Shown piece after piece: positions 49,137 to 57,337 of a stretch of 64,000 nucleotides of DNA (within the stretch, counting starts at the first letter, position 1; each line of letters opens with the position of its first letter). The translations under genes and the position numbers were made by a program. The stretch spans positions 42,150 to 106,149 of the forward strand of contig NZ_AOIB01000021.1 in assembly GCF_000337675.1 (NCBI RefSeq), given 5' to 3'. The DNA comes from Natronococcus amylolyticus DSM 10524. GTDB taxonomy: Archaea > Halobacteriota > Halobacteria > Halobacteriales > Natrialbaceae. The notes under the pieces were generated by a model that did not search any database, was not told where the DNA came from, and saw nothing but the letters and a program-made list of their open reading frames with translations.

Positions 49137-51383
49137 CTATCCGTCGGTAGGTGGTGCCCCACCGGTCGCGAGCGACTCCCGAACCCGTTCCCGGAACGCC
49201 GCCTCGAGTTCCGTTCGCACCGTCGCACGAATATCCCGCGAGGACCGACCGATCTCGAGGGCGTACTCGCCCGGATCGACCGTCCACCCGTCTTCGTCGT
49301 AGCGAGCGAACGCGAGCTCCTCGAGGTCGATCGCCACGGAGACACGTTCGCCGGCCGGGATCGCGACGCTCTCGAAGCCCGCGAGTTCGCGAACGGGTCG
49401 GTCGACATCCGCGACTGACGGCGGGCGGACGTAAACCTGGACGACCTCTCGGCCGTCTCGATCAACCGTGTTCTCGACTGTGACGTGGACTGTTCCGTCC
49501 TCGAGGTCCAGGTTGGCGTCGACGTAGTCGTAGTCGGCATAGCTGCGGCCGTGGCCGAAGGGGTAGGTCGGCTCCTGCTCGGCCGAATCGAAGTGGCGGT
49601 AGCCGACGAAGACGCCCTCGTCGTAGCGGGCCGTTCCGTCGACGCCAGGATAGCGACGCTCGTCGGCCGTCGGATAGGCGTCCCCGGGGGCGAACGTCAC
49701 CGGCAGCCGCCCGCCCGGATCGGCGTCGCCGTAGAGAACCGACGCAACTGCGTCGCCGTGGCTCTGGCCGGGGTACCAGTTCTCGAGGACGGCCGCGACG
49801 TCCTCGCGCCAGGGGCACTCGATCGGCCCGCTCGAGTTGACGACGACGACCGTACGGTCGTTGGCCGCGGCGACCGTCTCGATCAGCTCCTCCTGGCGGT
49901 CGGGCAGGCGCAGGTTTTCGCGATCGATCGCCTCGCTCGCGGTGTCGCGAACGAAGACGACTACGACGTCGGCTTCGCGTGCGGCCGCCGCGGCGCCCTC
50001 GAGGTCGGGCTCCCGACTCGGGTCCGCGGGTTCGTCCTCGCCGCCGCCGGTGAACTCCTCGAGCATCGACACCGCCTCGACTCGCGGAAGGCCGTACGCG
50101 ACCGTCATCTCTCCCTCGGCGCGCTCGTCGATCCCGGTTCGCGGATCGGTCTCGACGACGGGCGTCGTCTCCGAGGAGCCCCCGCCGCCGAGGACGGGTT
50201 CGTCGACGTTCGGGCCGATAACGGCCACGTCCGCGTCGTCCGAGATCGGCAGGATTCCGTCGTTCTCGAGCATGACCGTCCCCCGCGTCGCGACGCGAGT
50301 CGCGAGCTCGCGATGAGCGGGCGTATCGACCGCACTATCGTCGGACTCCGTCCGACTGCTCGAGGCGCGTCGGACCTCGCTACCCTCGAGCAGGCCCACA
50401 GTGTCCATCGCTCCGAGCACTCGAGCGACCATGTCGTCGAGTCGCTCCTCCGAGACGGCGCCCGACTCGACGGCCTCGACCAGCGAGTCGGCGAACCGCT
50501 CGCAGCTCTCGGGATCGGGCATTCCCTCGGCGATGGCGTCCGGGAGTTCGCCCGCTTCGTCGTCGCCGTCTCCATTCGTGGCGTCGGGCGCGTCGGCGTC
50601 GTCGCCCGCCATCGCGGACTGCATCTCCGCCATTGAGATGCCTGGCATCTCGACGTCGAGCCCCCCGTTCGCTGCGGCAGCCGTACCCTCGGTGCCGAAC
50701 CAGTCCGAGACGACGTACCCCTCGAACCCCCACTCGCCTTTCAGCACGTCCCGAACCAGCCGCTCGTGGTCGCTCATGCGCGTCCCGTTGACGTCGTTGT
50801 AGGCGGTCATGACCGAGCCCGCCCCGGCCTCGACGGCCGAGCGGAACGACGGAAGATAGAGTTCGCGCAGCGGGCGCTCGTCGATCTCGGCGTCGACGGC
50901 GGCGCGGGCGGTCTCCTGGCTGTTCGCGACGTAGTGTTTCGGCGTCGCGACGACGTCCTGGGACTGAATCCCCGCGACGACCGCGCCCGCGAACGACGCC
51001 GAGAGGACGGGGTCCTCGGCGAAGTACTCGAAGTTTCGTCCGTTATGAGGGACTCGAATGAGGTTGGCGCCGGGCGCGAGCAGGACGTCCTGGCCCTTGC
51101 TTCGGGTCTCCCGTCCGAGCGCCTCTCCGTGCTCGCGTGCGAGTTCCACGTCGAAGGTCGCGGCGAGCGCGATCGATGCGGGAAACGCCGTCGCGGACTC
51201 GTCCGGAATCCGCACACCGAGGGGGCCGTCGGCCATCCGAAGCGGGGGTATTCCGAGTCTGTCGACACCCGCCACGTAGCCCGTCGCTCGTCCCTCGGGG
51301 TCGTTCGCGCCGTGAGTGAGCCGAACCTTCTCCTCGAGCGAGAGCTCCTCGACGAGTCGTCGGATCCGCGGTTCCTGTGACAT
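49137..51383 (-). CDS. Glycoside hydrolase family 3 (beta-glucosidase-like)
   Basis: A 748-aa GH3 protein. The TIM barrel has RMADGPLGVR, KHYVANSQETAR, and the nucleophile Asp in YVVSDWFG near residue 227. The alpha/beta sandwich has VAVIGPNVDEPVLGGGGSS and VVVVNSSGPIECPW. A fibronectin-III-like end follows (VTVENTVDRDGREVVQVYVRPP). An acidic insert (~255-280) sits after the nucleophile loop. No signal peptide, so it hydrolyses imported beta-glucosides in the cytosol. No sugar transporter is adjacent. Confidence 0.95.
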   Translation of the reverse strand: MSQEPRIRRLVEELSLEEKVRLTHGANDPEGRATGYVAGVDRLGIPPLRMADGPLGVRIPDESATAFPASIALAATFDVELAREHGEALGRETRSKGQDVLLAPGANLIRVPHNGRNFEYFAEDPVLSASFAGAVVAGIQSQDVVATPKHYVANSQETARAAVDAEIDERPLRELYLPSFRSAVEAGAGSVMTAYNDVNGTRMSDHERLVRDVLKGEWGFEGYVVSDWFGTEGTAAAANGGLDVEMPGISMAEMQSAMAGDDADAPDATNGDGDDEAGELPDAIAEGMPDPESCERFADSLVEAVESGAVSEERLDDMVARVLGAMDTVGLLEGSEVRRASSSRTESDDSAVDTPAHRELATRVATRGTVMLENDGILPISDDADVAVIGPNVDEPVLGGGGSSETTPVVETDPRTGIDERAEGEMTVAYGLPRVEAVSMLEEFTGGGEDEPADPSREPDLEGAAAAAREADVVVVFVRDTASEAIDRENLRLPDRQEELIETVAAANDRTVVVVNSSGPIECPWREDVAAVLENWYPGQSHGDAVASVLYGDADPGGRLPVTFAPGDAYPTADERRYPGVDGTARYDEGVFVGYRHFDSAEQEPTYPFGHGRSYADYDYVDANLDLEDGTVHVTVENTVDRDGREVVQVYVRPPSVADVDRPVRELAGFESVAIPAGERVSVAIDLEELAFARYDEDGWTVDPGEYALEIGRSSRDIRATVRTELEAAFRERVRESLATGGAPPTDG

Positions 51384-51447
51384 CTACCGGCGCTTTGCAG
51401 CGACTGCAGGATACTGTTGCGGTCGTCGGGGCGACCGACCGCGGTCG

Positions 51448-51702
51448 TTAGTTCGACGCGCTCGAGTCGTCCGGCGAGTCGTCGAGATCGGAGTCGTCGC
51501 TCTCGTCGGTTGGACCCAGTTCGGCCTCGAGGGCCTCGTCGAGGGAGTCGGCGTTCGCGCCGCCGCTCAGCGCCCGGCGAACGGCGACGTAGCCGGCCAC
51601 GAAGATTGCGCCGGAGACGATCGCCCCCGGAACCCCGTAGCGTTTGTACCCGAACAGTAGCATCTTCTTACCGACGGTGAAAGCACCGATCATCGTACGC
51701 AT
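51448..51702 (-). CDS. 84-aa membrane protein with acidic tail
   Basis: Starts MRTMIGAFTVGKKMLLFGYKRYG, has one hydrophobic segment (VPGAIVSGAIFVAGYVAVR, residues ~25-43) and ends in a 30-residue Asp/Ser tail. Likely a single-span membrane protein. The start at 51702 is the first ATG; MIGAF three codons later is possible. Function unknown, found between GH3 and the aminotransferase genes. Confidence 0.75.
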   Translation of the reverse strand: MRTMIGAFTVGKKMLLFGYKRYGVPGAIVSGAIFVAGYVAVRRALSGGANADSLDEALEAELGPTDESDDSDLDDSPDDSSASN

Positions 51703-51751
51703 AGTAGGCGAGACGGCGGTATGAACGTGGGGCTTTCGTATGAGTCGCCCA

Positions 51752-53086
51752 CTACGTCGAGGCGGCTTTGCTCGCCTCGAGCAGCAGTTCGACGCCGAGG
51801 TCGATCTCGCGTTCGGTGACATCGAGCGGCGGCAGCAGTCGCAGCGACTTGTGGCCACAGCCGAGGGTGAGCAGGCCGCGCTCGAAGGCGGCCTTGACAA
51901 CGGCCTCCCGTCGCGCTTTGGTGTCGAACTCGACGGCGAGCATCAGGCCGCGTCCGCGGACGTCGATCGCTCCCGGCAGTTCGGCTCGCTCGAGTCGACT
52001 TCGGAGCTGTTCGCCGCGTTCACGGGCGTTCTCGAGCAGGTTCTCTTCGTGGATCGCGTCGATCGTCAGGACCCCCTGCATCGCGGCGGTCACGTCGCCG
52101 GCACCCCAGGTCGAGGAGATCCGGCCCGTCTCCTCGGGGAAGACGTCCGACCGCGAGATCGTCGCGCCGACGCGCAGCCCCTTCGCGGCGGTGATGACGT
52201 CCGGTGTCAGCCCGAGGTGGTCGACGCCCCACAGCTCGCCCGTGCGCCCGAGTCCGGTCTGGATCTCGTCGGCGACGATCTTCAGGTCGTAGCGCTCGCG
52301 CAACTCCTCGAGGTCCCGGGCGAACGCCGGATGGGCGACGCGGTAGCCGCCCTCGCCCTGAATCGGTTCGAGGATGAGGAAGGCGACCTCGTCGGGATCG
52401 ATCACGCCCCGGTCGGGATGGAGCTTGTCGGCGACGACGTTCCCGCCGGGACCGTCGGTCAGCCAGTCGGTCTCGTACGTTTCCTGACTCGAGGGGTAGG
52501 GGACGCTGACCACGCCGGGAATCTCGGGATACCCCGTCCGGTGGACGGCCTTCGAGCGGTTGAGCGAGAGCGCCCCCAGAGTGCGGCCGTGGAACGCGCC
52601 GTCGAAGGTGAACGCGCGGTGGCCGCCCGAGGCGTAACAGATCTTGATGGCGTTCTCGATGGCTTCAGCGCCGGAGTTCGAGAGAAACACCCGGTCCATA
52701 TCGTAGTGGTCGGTCATCGCGATCAGTCTGTCCTGAAGCTGGGTCGGGCTGGGGAACTCGGGGTCCTCCGGCGGCCAGCCGCCGCTCGCGTAGAAGTCCT
52801 GACCGGCGATCTTCAGCGGGTCGACGAGGTCGAACGCCTCGAGCTTCTCGCGGATGACGGGATTGTTGTATCCGAGCGGGGCGGCGGCGACATGGCTCGT
52901 AAAATCGAGCAGGATGTTGCCGTCGACATCGGTACAGAACGGGCCGACGGCGTCGGCCTGCGTGTCCCAGACGAACTCGTAGACGTACGTACTCGGCGCG
53001 GCGTAGCGGTGGTGGTACTCGGCCCAGCGTTTCGCCCGCTCGCCGGGAATCGTCCCTCCCTTCGGTTCGACCGTATCGCGGTCCAT
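51752..53086 (-). CDS. Class III PLP aminotransferase (GABA/ornithine-type)
   Basis: A 444-aa protein with FLSNSGAEAIENAIKICY, FDGAFHGRTLGALSL, EPIQGEGGY, VADEIQTGLGRTG and the PLP Lys in TAAKGLRVGA near residue 295. The match is strongest to the 4-aminobutyrate/acetylornithine aminotransferase group. Substrate cannot be fixed from the sequence. The ATG at 53086 starts MDRDTVEPKGG. Confidence 0.93.
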   Translation of the reverse strand: MDRDTVEPKGGTIPGERAKRWAEYHHRYAAPSTYVYEFVWDTQADAVGPFCTDVDGNILLDFTSHVAAAPLGYNNPVIREKLEAFDLVDPLKIAGQDFYASGGWPPEDPEFPSPTQLQDRLIAMTDHYDMDRVFLSNSGAEAIENAIKICYASGGHRAFTFDGAFHGRTLGALSLNRSKAVHRTGYPEIPGVVSVPYPSSQETYETDWLTDGPGGNVVADKLHPDRGVIDPDEVAFLILEPIQGEGGYRVAHPAFARDLEELRERYDLKIVADEIQTGLGRTGELWGVDHLGLTPDVITAAKGLRVGATISRSDVFPEETGRISSTWGAGDVTAAMQGVLTIDAIHEENLLENARERGEQLRSRLERAELPGAIDVRGRGLMLAVEFDTKARREAVVKAAFERGLLTLGCGHKSLRLLPPLDVTEREIDLGVELLLEASKAAST

Positions 53087-53457
53087 GCGGGCGATTGGGA
53101 TGCCGACGAGTTAAAGAGATACTCCTCGCCTCGCGGGAGACGGAACGATTGACGTCTCGAAGCCACCGGTGAACAGGAGGGCCACGCCGTAGAGCGCGAC
53201 CCAGTAGTGAAACGGGCGTTCGGGGACGACTCCGCGAGCACGATTCGAGCACGGCGGCGTCGCGTCGGCTCTATCGGAACCGCTCGGCGCCGTTCACGTG
53301 ACACCGCTGCGACGGGTGAACGCAAACGACCTGTCGACGGCGACCCGCCCCCGAAACGTGTCGTCTCGGCGCGACGCCCGCTCGAGGACGGCAGTGCTCG
53401 GGCGACCGACAGGAGCGAACCGCGATGGGAACTGGCGGAGTGAACGAGATGAAACCG
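53087..53457. other. Gene-poor stretch with a possible remnant of a membrane-protein gene
   Basis: 371 bases without a convincing ORF. On the minus strand, 53230-53111, a frame reads RPFHYWVALYGVALLFTGGF... and ends in TAA. It looks like a transmembrane segment but has no ATG, and a stop lies ~100 bases upstream. It may be debris or chance. Confidence 0.3.
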
Positions 53458-53733
53458 TTAGAGATCGACGTACTGCGCCTCCCACTCCCGGCGGGCCTCG
53501 AGTTCCCGGCGGCCCCGGCGAGTGACCGTATAGAAGTTGGTCCGCCGGTCGCGGCTCCCCTTCTCGACGAGCCCCTTGTCGACGAGGGTATCGAGGTTCG
53601 GATACAGCCGGCCGTGGTGGATCTCCTTCTCGTAGTACTCCTCGAGTTCCTCCTTGATCGCCAGTCCGTGTGGCTCATCCTCGCCAGCGATGACGTAGAG
53701 TAGATCCCGCTGGAATCCTGTCAGGTCGTACAT
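53458..53733 (-). CDS. PadR family transcriptional repressor
   Basis: A 91-aa single winged-helix protein: MYDLTGFQRDLLYVIAGEDEPHGLAIKEELEEYYEKEIHHGRLYPNLDTLVDKGLVEKG, then the wing RRTNFYTVTRRGRRELEARREWE. The HGRLYPNL motif is the PadR signature. Short, without the C-terminal dimer extension of classical PadR. A perfect palindrome lies just upstream of its start, consistent with self-repression. A regulated partner gene is not obvious nearby. Confidence 0.92.
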   Translation of the reverse strand: MYDLTGFQRDLLYVIAGEDEPHGLAIKEELEEYYEKEIHHGRLYPNLDTLVDKGLVEKGSRDRRTNFYTVTRRGRRELEARREWEAQYVDL

Positions 53734-53738
53734 TGGGA

Positions 53739-53755
53739 AAGTACCACCGGTACTT
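53739..53755. promoter_or_regulatory. Operator-like palindrome before the PadR gene
   Basis: AAGTACC (53739-53745), a 3-base spacer, then GGTACTT (53749-53755), a perfect 7-bp inverted repeat 6 bases from the ATG. It lies between a TATA-like run (TTATTAAAA on the minus strand, about 53767-53775) and the start codon, covering the expected transcription start. Confidence 0.65.
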
Positions 53756-53794
53756 ACTGTCGAATTTTAATAAGGCTATCGGGTCGTTTCGAGT

Positions 53795-54078
53795 GAAACA
53801 GCCATATTACCATCGAAGATAGCTGTTTCGCCGAGTTTCAAATGATAACGGGAGCGAGGGGACGCCCGGTCGCCGACCGTAACTCCGCTTTCATGTCTCC
53901 GATCGTCCAGTTCGAACTGTCGGTTACGTCGGTGTTCGGCTCACCGACCGCTCACGTGGCGGTCGCTCGACGGTAGTAGTAAACAGGAAAGCGAGCCGCG
54001 CGACGGAAAACTGTCGCGCGGCCGCTTGCCGCCCTGAATTGGTCCCCGCTGACGCTTCGGCCCTCCAAGCGAAGCGTC
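53795..54078. other. Cluster of perfect stem-loops in gene-free DNA
   Basis: The gap 53734-54157 holds no credible gene but several perfect stems. GAAACAGC/GCTGTTTC at 53795-53802/53822-53829 competes with GTTTC/GAAAC at 53786-53790/53795-53799. CGACCGC/GCGGTCG lies at 53945-53951/53959-53965. CCGCGCGAC/GTCGCGCGG (9 bp) lies at 53996-54004/54013-54021. GACGCTTCG/CGAAGCGTC (9 bp) lies at 54051-54059/54070-54078. This may be a structured RNA or relics of mobile DNA; strand unknown. Confidence 0.45.
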
Positions 54079-54157
54079 ACTCGAAAGATTCCGTTCTCCG
54101 TACTTAACTCTGTCGCAAACGGGACGAGTAGTGATAGGTTCCGATCCGTGAGACTCT

Positions 54158-54304
54158 TCAGATGTGTTCTTCCTCGAGTACCCACCCGAGTGCGCGTTTG
54201 TAGTAGGTAAACATCTCCCTGACGCCGTCGTGGCGCATCTCCTCGCTCTCGAGGTGCTCTTCGAGGAACTCGTACTGCTCTCGGATTTCTTCCTCGTCTC
54301 GCAT
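54158..54304 (-). CDS. 48-aa conserved haloarchaeal microprotein
   Basis: A short ORF MRDEEEIREQYEFLEEHLES...YYKRALGWVLEEEHI, an amphipathic helix pair rich in Glu. Codon use is typical and the frame is clean. I recall near-identical small proteins (ending KRALGWVLEE) across haloarchaea, without a known function. Rather than a shadow, it is the only protein-like frame in this stretch. Confidence 0.75.
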   Translation of the reverse strand: MRDEEEIREQYEFLEEHLESEEMRHDGVREMFTYYKRALGWVLEEEHI

Positions 54305-54440
54305 ACCCACAGTTAGCGAAGCGGACGCAAAAAAGGTCGCGTGGAAACGCTAATTTGCTATTGGCACTCTCCGCGACCGGCGACGCGTCGCGGCGACGGT
54401 CCGTTTCACGAGTAAGCGGTGGTTTTCCAGCCACCAATCT

Positions 54441-54482
54441 CCCCCCCCCCGTGACTGAAGTCGTGGGCCTTCGCGCTGTAGT
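54441..54482. mobile_element. Orphan IS200/IS605-like right end with C10 tract
   Basis: A hairpin CCCGTGACT (54448-54456) / AGTCGTGGG (54459-54467), paired with two G-U wobbles, is followed by CCTTCGCGCTG. The same arrangement (C-run, hairpin, then TTCCTCGCGCTG) ends the complete element at 6255-6287. No tnpB or left end is found next to it, so this is a remnant. A run of 10 C (54441-54450) forms its edge. Confidence 0.5.
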
Positions 54483-54525
54483 CGTCTACCGGTGAGCTCC
54501 CACCGTCGCGGGCGGTGATCCGTGT

Positions 54526-55299
54526 TTACTCCTCTTCGTCGTCCTCGTCGTCCTCCACCGCGTCTTCGTCGTCCTGCAGCTCGTTGTCGTCCTCGTCCAT
54601 CCGCGCGTCGCCCTCGTCGGATATCTCGCCGTCCTCGGCGAAGTCCAGCGTGATCTCTTCGTCGTCGCCGTCGATCTCGACCTCGTCTTCGGCTTCCTGG
54701 TCCTCGTACATGGCGGCAACCGTGTACTCCCCGTCGTGGAGGTCCTCGAACTCGACTTCGCCGTCCTCGTCGGTTTCGTCCTCCCAGTCGTCCTCGTCGG
54801 CCGTGTCATCCTCCTCGTCGTCCACGACGTCGTCGTCTTCGTCATCCTCGAGATCGTCGTCCTCGTCATCCATGGCCTCATCGTCGTCCTCGAGGTCATC
54901 ATCTTCGTCGTCCATGATGTCCTCGTCGTCCATGGCCTCGTCATCGTCCTCGAGGTCGTCGTCTTCCTCGTCCTCGTCGTCCATGACGTCCTCGTCGTCC
55001 AGACCCTCACCTTCTTCGATACCCTCGTCCTCGAGGAAAACGGTCGCACCCTCGACCGGCTCGCCGTCGTCCTCGAGGGTTACCGTCAGCGTGTACGTCT
55101 CGTCATCGTCTTCGTCGTCCTCCGGTTCTTCGTCCGCCACGTCGTCCTCGCCGTCCATCGGATCCTCGTCGTCTTCAAGGCCGTCGTCCTCGTCGTCTTC
55201 GTCTCCGGGCCCTTCGTCGGCACAGCCGGCCAGGACGAGTGCGCTCGTGGTACCCGCTGCGGCGACGAACTTCCGTCGGTTGAGTCGTTCTTGGGACAT
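54526..55299 (-). CDS. Tat lipoprotein: Ig-like/CNA-B domain split by acidic repeats
   Basis: A 257-aa protein. Twin Arg R8-R9 (NRRKFV), lipobox ending at Cys26 (VLAGC), then an acidic leader. A carboxypeptidase-regulatory/CNA-B-like beta domain begins (YTLTVTLEDDGEPVEGATVFLEDEG). It is interrupted by ~75 residues of DDEDVMDDEDEEDDDLEDDDEAM-type repeats, then resumes (TDEDGEVEFEDLHDGEYTVAAMYEDQEAEDEVEI) and ends in an acidic tail. The insert would be a surface loop outside the cell. The ATG at 55299 is used. Function unknown; the acidic insert may bind divalent cations. Confidence 0.82.
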   Translation of the reverse strand: MSQERLNRRKFVAAAGTTSALVLAGCADEGPGDEDDEDDGLEDDEDPMDGEDDVADEEPEDDEDDDETYTLTVTLEDDGEPVEGATVFLEDEGIEEGEGLDDEDVMDDEDEEDDDLEDDDEAMDDEDIMDDEDDDLEDDDEAMDDEDDDLEDDEDDDVVDDEEDDTADEDDWEDETDEDGEVEFEDLHDGEYTVAAMYEDQEAEDEVEIDGDDEEITLDFAEDGEISDEGDARMDEDDNELQDDEDAVEDDEDDEEE

Positions 55300-55549
55300 A
55301 CACACCGATAATAGCTTCGCGCTGGTGGTGATGTGGCCTGCAACTGCCGTACGTTAATGACCTATTAGCAATCGGACACGTTCTGATGACGGTCATCGGT
55401 TCCGGAGTATTTGCGGGTTAAAACTACAGCGGCGAGAATTAGTTCGGCGGGAGCCAATCGACGTCGGGTCGGCGGTCGACCGGTCGCGCCCCGGATCCGG
55501 CACGCGCCGATCCACAACGTAATTGAACACCTGCTGTGATGGTATATTT

Positions 55550-56560
55550 ATGAAACGGCGGATCGTCGTCGGGTTCGTATTCGCCGTCTTCCTGCTGGCG
55601 ATTCTGATCTACACCGTCGGTAGCGACGACCTCATCGCGGAGCTGTTCTCGGCTAATCCCGCGATGCTCACGCTCGGTGTCCTTTCGGGACTTCTCGCGC
55701 TGACCTTCCGCGGAGTGGTGTGGGAGCAGTTTCTCTCGCTGGTCGACGAGGGGCTCTCCCGGACCCAGATCGGTGGGCTGTTCCTGACAGCGATGTTTCT
55801 CAAGTACATCACCCCGTACGGGCAGATCGCGACGGAGCCCCTCGTCGCCTACCTCGTCTCGAAGGACGAGTCGATGGCCTACGAGGACGGCCTTGCGAGC
55901 GTCCTCTCGGCCGATCTGTTGAACTACGTCCCGTACTACACGTTCGGGTTCGTCGCGCTCGGGCTGTTGACCGTCGGCGACGCGCTCGGAGACGGGCTGA
56001 TCGACCAGTTCGTCGCCTTCGGCGCCCTCTTTTTCACCCTCGTCGGAATCGTTTCCCTGGTCGTCTATCGGCCCTCGGTCGTCTACGCCGTCGTCGTCAG
56101 CCTCACGAGTGTCATCCGACGACTCGTCGGTCGGTTCAGTAGCCGACTCGACGACCCCCTCGCTCCGGAGTCGGTACGGGATCGCCTCGACGGCTTCTAC
56201 CGGACCGTCGAGACGATCTCCGCCGACAGGCGGACGCTGCTGATCGCCGTCGCCGCCGCTCACGTCGGAATGGTGTTTCTCATGCTCCCGGTCTACATCG
56301 GGGCGGTCGCGCTCGGCTATCAGCTCTCGTTCGCGGTCGTCGCGGTAGCCGTCGCGTTCGGGAAGCTCGGATCCGTCGTCCCCGCTCCCGGGGGCACCGG
56401 CGGCGTCGAGGCGATGGTCACCGCGACGCTGACGACCTTGGGCGGGCTCGATCCGGCGGCCGCGTTGACGATCGCACTGATCTACCGGCTCTGTACGTAC
56501 TGGCTCACGGTGACAATCGGCGGGGCTGCCGCGGGAGTGCTCCTGATGGGGGAGTCGTAG
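55550..56560 (+). CDS. Lysylphosphatidylglycerol-synthase-TM / UPF0104 family membrane protein
   Basis: A 336-aa integral membrane protein with about 8 hydrophobic segments. It shows the family pattern in FRGVVWEQFLSLVDEGLSRTQIGGLFLTAMFLKYITPYGQIATEPLVAYL and the closing VPAPGGTGGVEAMVTATL. The family covers flippase-like proteins related to the MprF membrane half; an activity on lipids or polyprenol carriers is possible but unproven. A TATA-like ATATTTAT overlaps the start codon, so the transcription start is unclear. Confidence 0.9.
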   Translation: MKRRIVVGFVFAVFLLAILIYTVGSDDLIAELFSANPAMLTLGVLSGLLALTFRGVVWEQFLSLVDEGLSRTQIGGLFLTAMFLKYITPYGQIATEPLVAYLVSKDESMAYEDGLASVLSADLLNYVPYYTFGFVALGLLTVGDALGDGLIDQFVAFGALFFTLVGIVSLVVYRPSVVYAVVVSLTSVIRRLVGRFSSRLDDPLAPESVRDRLDGFYRTVETISADRRTLLIAVAAAHVGMVFLMLPVYIGAVALGYQLSFAVVAVAVAFGKLGSVVPAPGGTGGVEAMVTATLTTLGGLDPAAALTIALIYRLCTYWLTVTIGGAAAGVLLMGES

Positions 56561-56605
56561 TCGGTCCGGTGGATCTTTTTGCCGCTCCGATCGTAGTCGC
56601 CGCGT

Positions 56606-57328
56606 ATGAAGATCAGGGGCGAGCGCGAGTGCACGGCGTGTGGAACTCGGTGGTCGTACTACGAGACGGGAAGCGTCGGCTGTCCGGGCTGCGGAAGCCT
56701 GCGCAGCGTCGGTCTCGACGACCGAACCGAGCACACGGATCTCGCCGTCGAGTTCGATCTCACCCCGGTCAGAAACGACATCGACGAGGTCTCGGTCGAC
56801 GACCTCGCGAAACGCGCGCGCGATCGCGCGAGGGAACACACGAAGCGACGAGGATTTATCAACGCCGGCGACCTCCGCGACCTCGACGATCGCTACCTCG
56901 CGGCAGCCGAACTGCGCCACGTCGCCGACGTTGTCGGCCGCAGACGCGATCTCGAGGACCGCGAGGAGCTGTACTTCCTCTCGTTGCTCCGGGGGGCCGA
57001 CGCGGGGGAACGACCCACGACCGACGAGGTGCCTCCCACGCTGCGAGGGGCTCGCGGGCTCGCGTACGCGAACGCAGTTCGAGAGTACCGGCGGGACGTT
57101 CGAAACTGGACTCAGGACCGGGAGCTGACCGATGCCGAACGGGGCGCCCTCGAGACACTGGGCGATCACGTCAAGCGAATCCGGATGCTCGACGGCGACG
57201 TCGACTCGGAGACGGCCGAGCGTCTGCTCGAGGCGACTCGCGACCTCGCGAACGGACTCCGGGGGGACGAACTGGCGTTTACGCAGGCCCAGGACCGACT
57301 CGAGGAGCTCGAGCCGGGTGCGTACTGA
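56606..57328 (+). CDS. Haloarchaeal zinc-ribbon (TFIIB-type) helical protein
   Basis: A 240-aa protein. The zinc ribbon CTACG...CPGCG at residues 9-30 opens the chain, followed by ~200 residues of charged helices (VDDLAKRARDRAREHTKRR, YLAAAELRHVADVVGRRRD, YANAVREYRRDVRNW). I link it loosely to DUF7117. Function unknown; a nucleic-acid or protein-binding adaptor is plausible. It starts 46 bp after the membrane protein gene on the same strand. Confidence 0.78.
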   Translation: MKIRGERECTACGTRWSYYETGSVGCPGCGSLRSVGLDDRTEHTDLAVEFDLTPVRNDIDEVSVDDLAKRARDRAREHTKRRGFINAGDLRDLDDRYLAAAELRHVADVVGRRRDLEDREELYFLSLLRGADAGERPTTDEVPPTLRGARGLAYANAVREYRRDVRNWTQDRELTDAERGALETLGDHVKRIRMLDGDVDSETAERLLEATRDLANGLRGDELAFTQAQDRLEELEPGAY

Positions 57329-57337
57329 CCGGTATCG

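Noticed and set aside
53111-53230. Minus-strand frame with a membrane-like stretch (FHYWVALYGVALLF)
   Set aside because: No ATG and only an internal GTG, preceded by a stop; kept as a possible remnant, not a gene.
53952-54437. 161-aa minus-strand ORF across the hairpin region
   Set aside because: Arg-rich without domain features, overlaps the better 48-aa ORF and the stem-loops.
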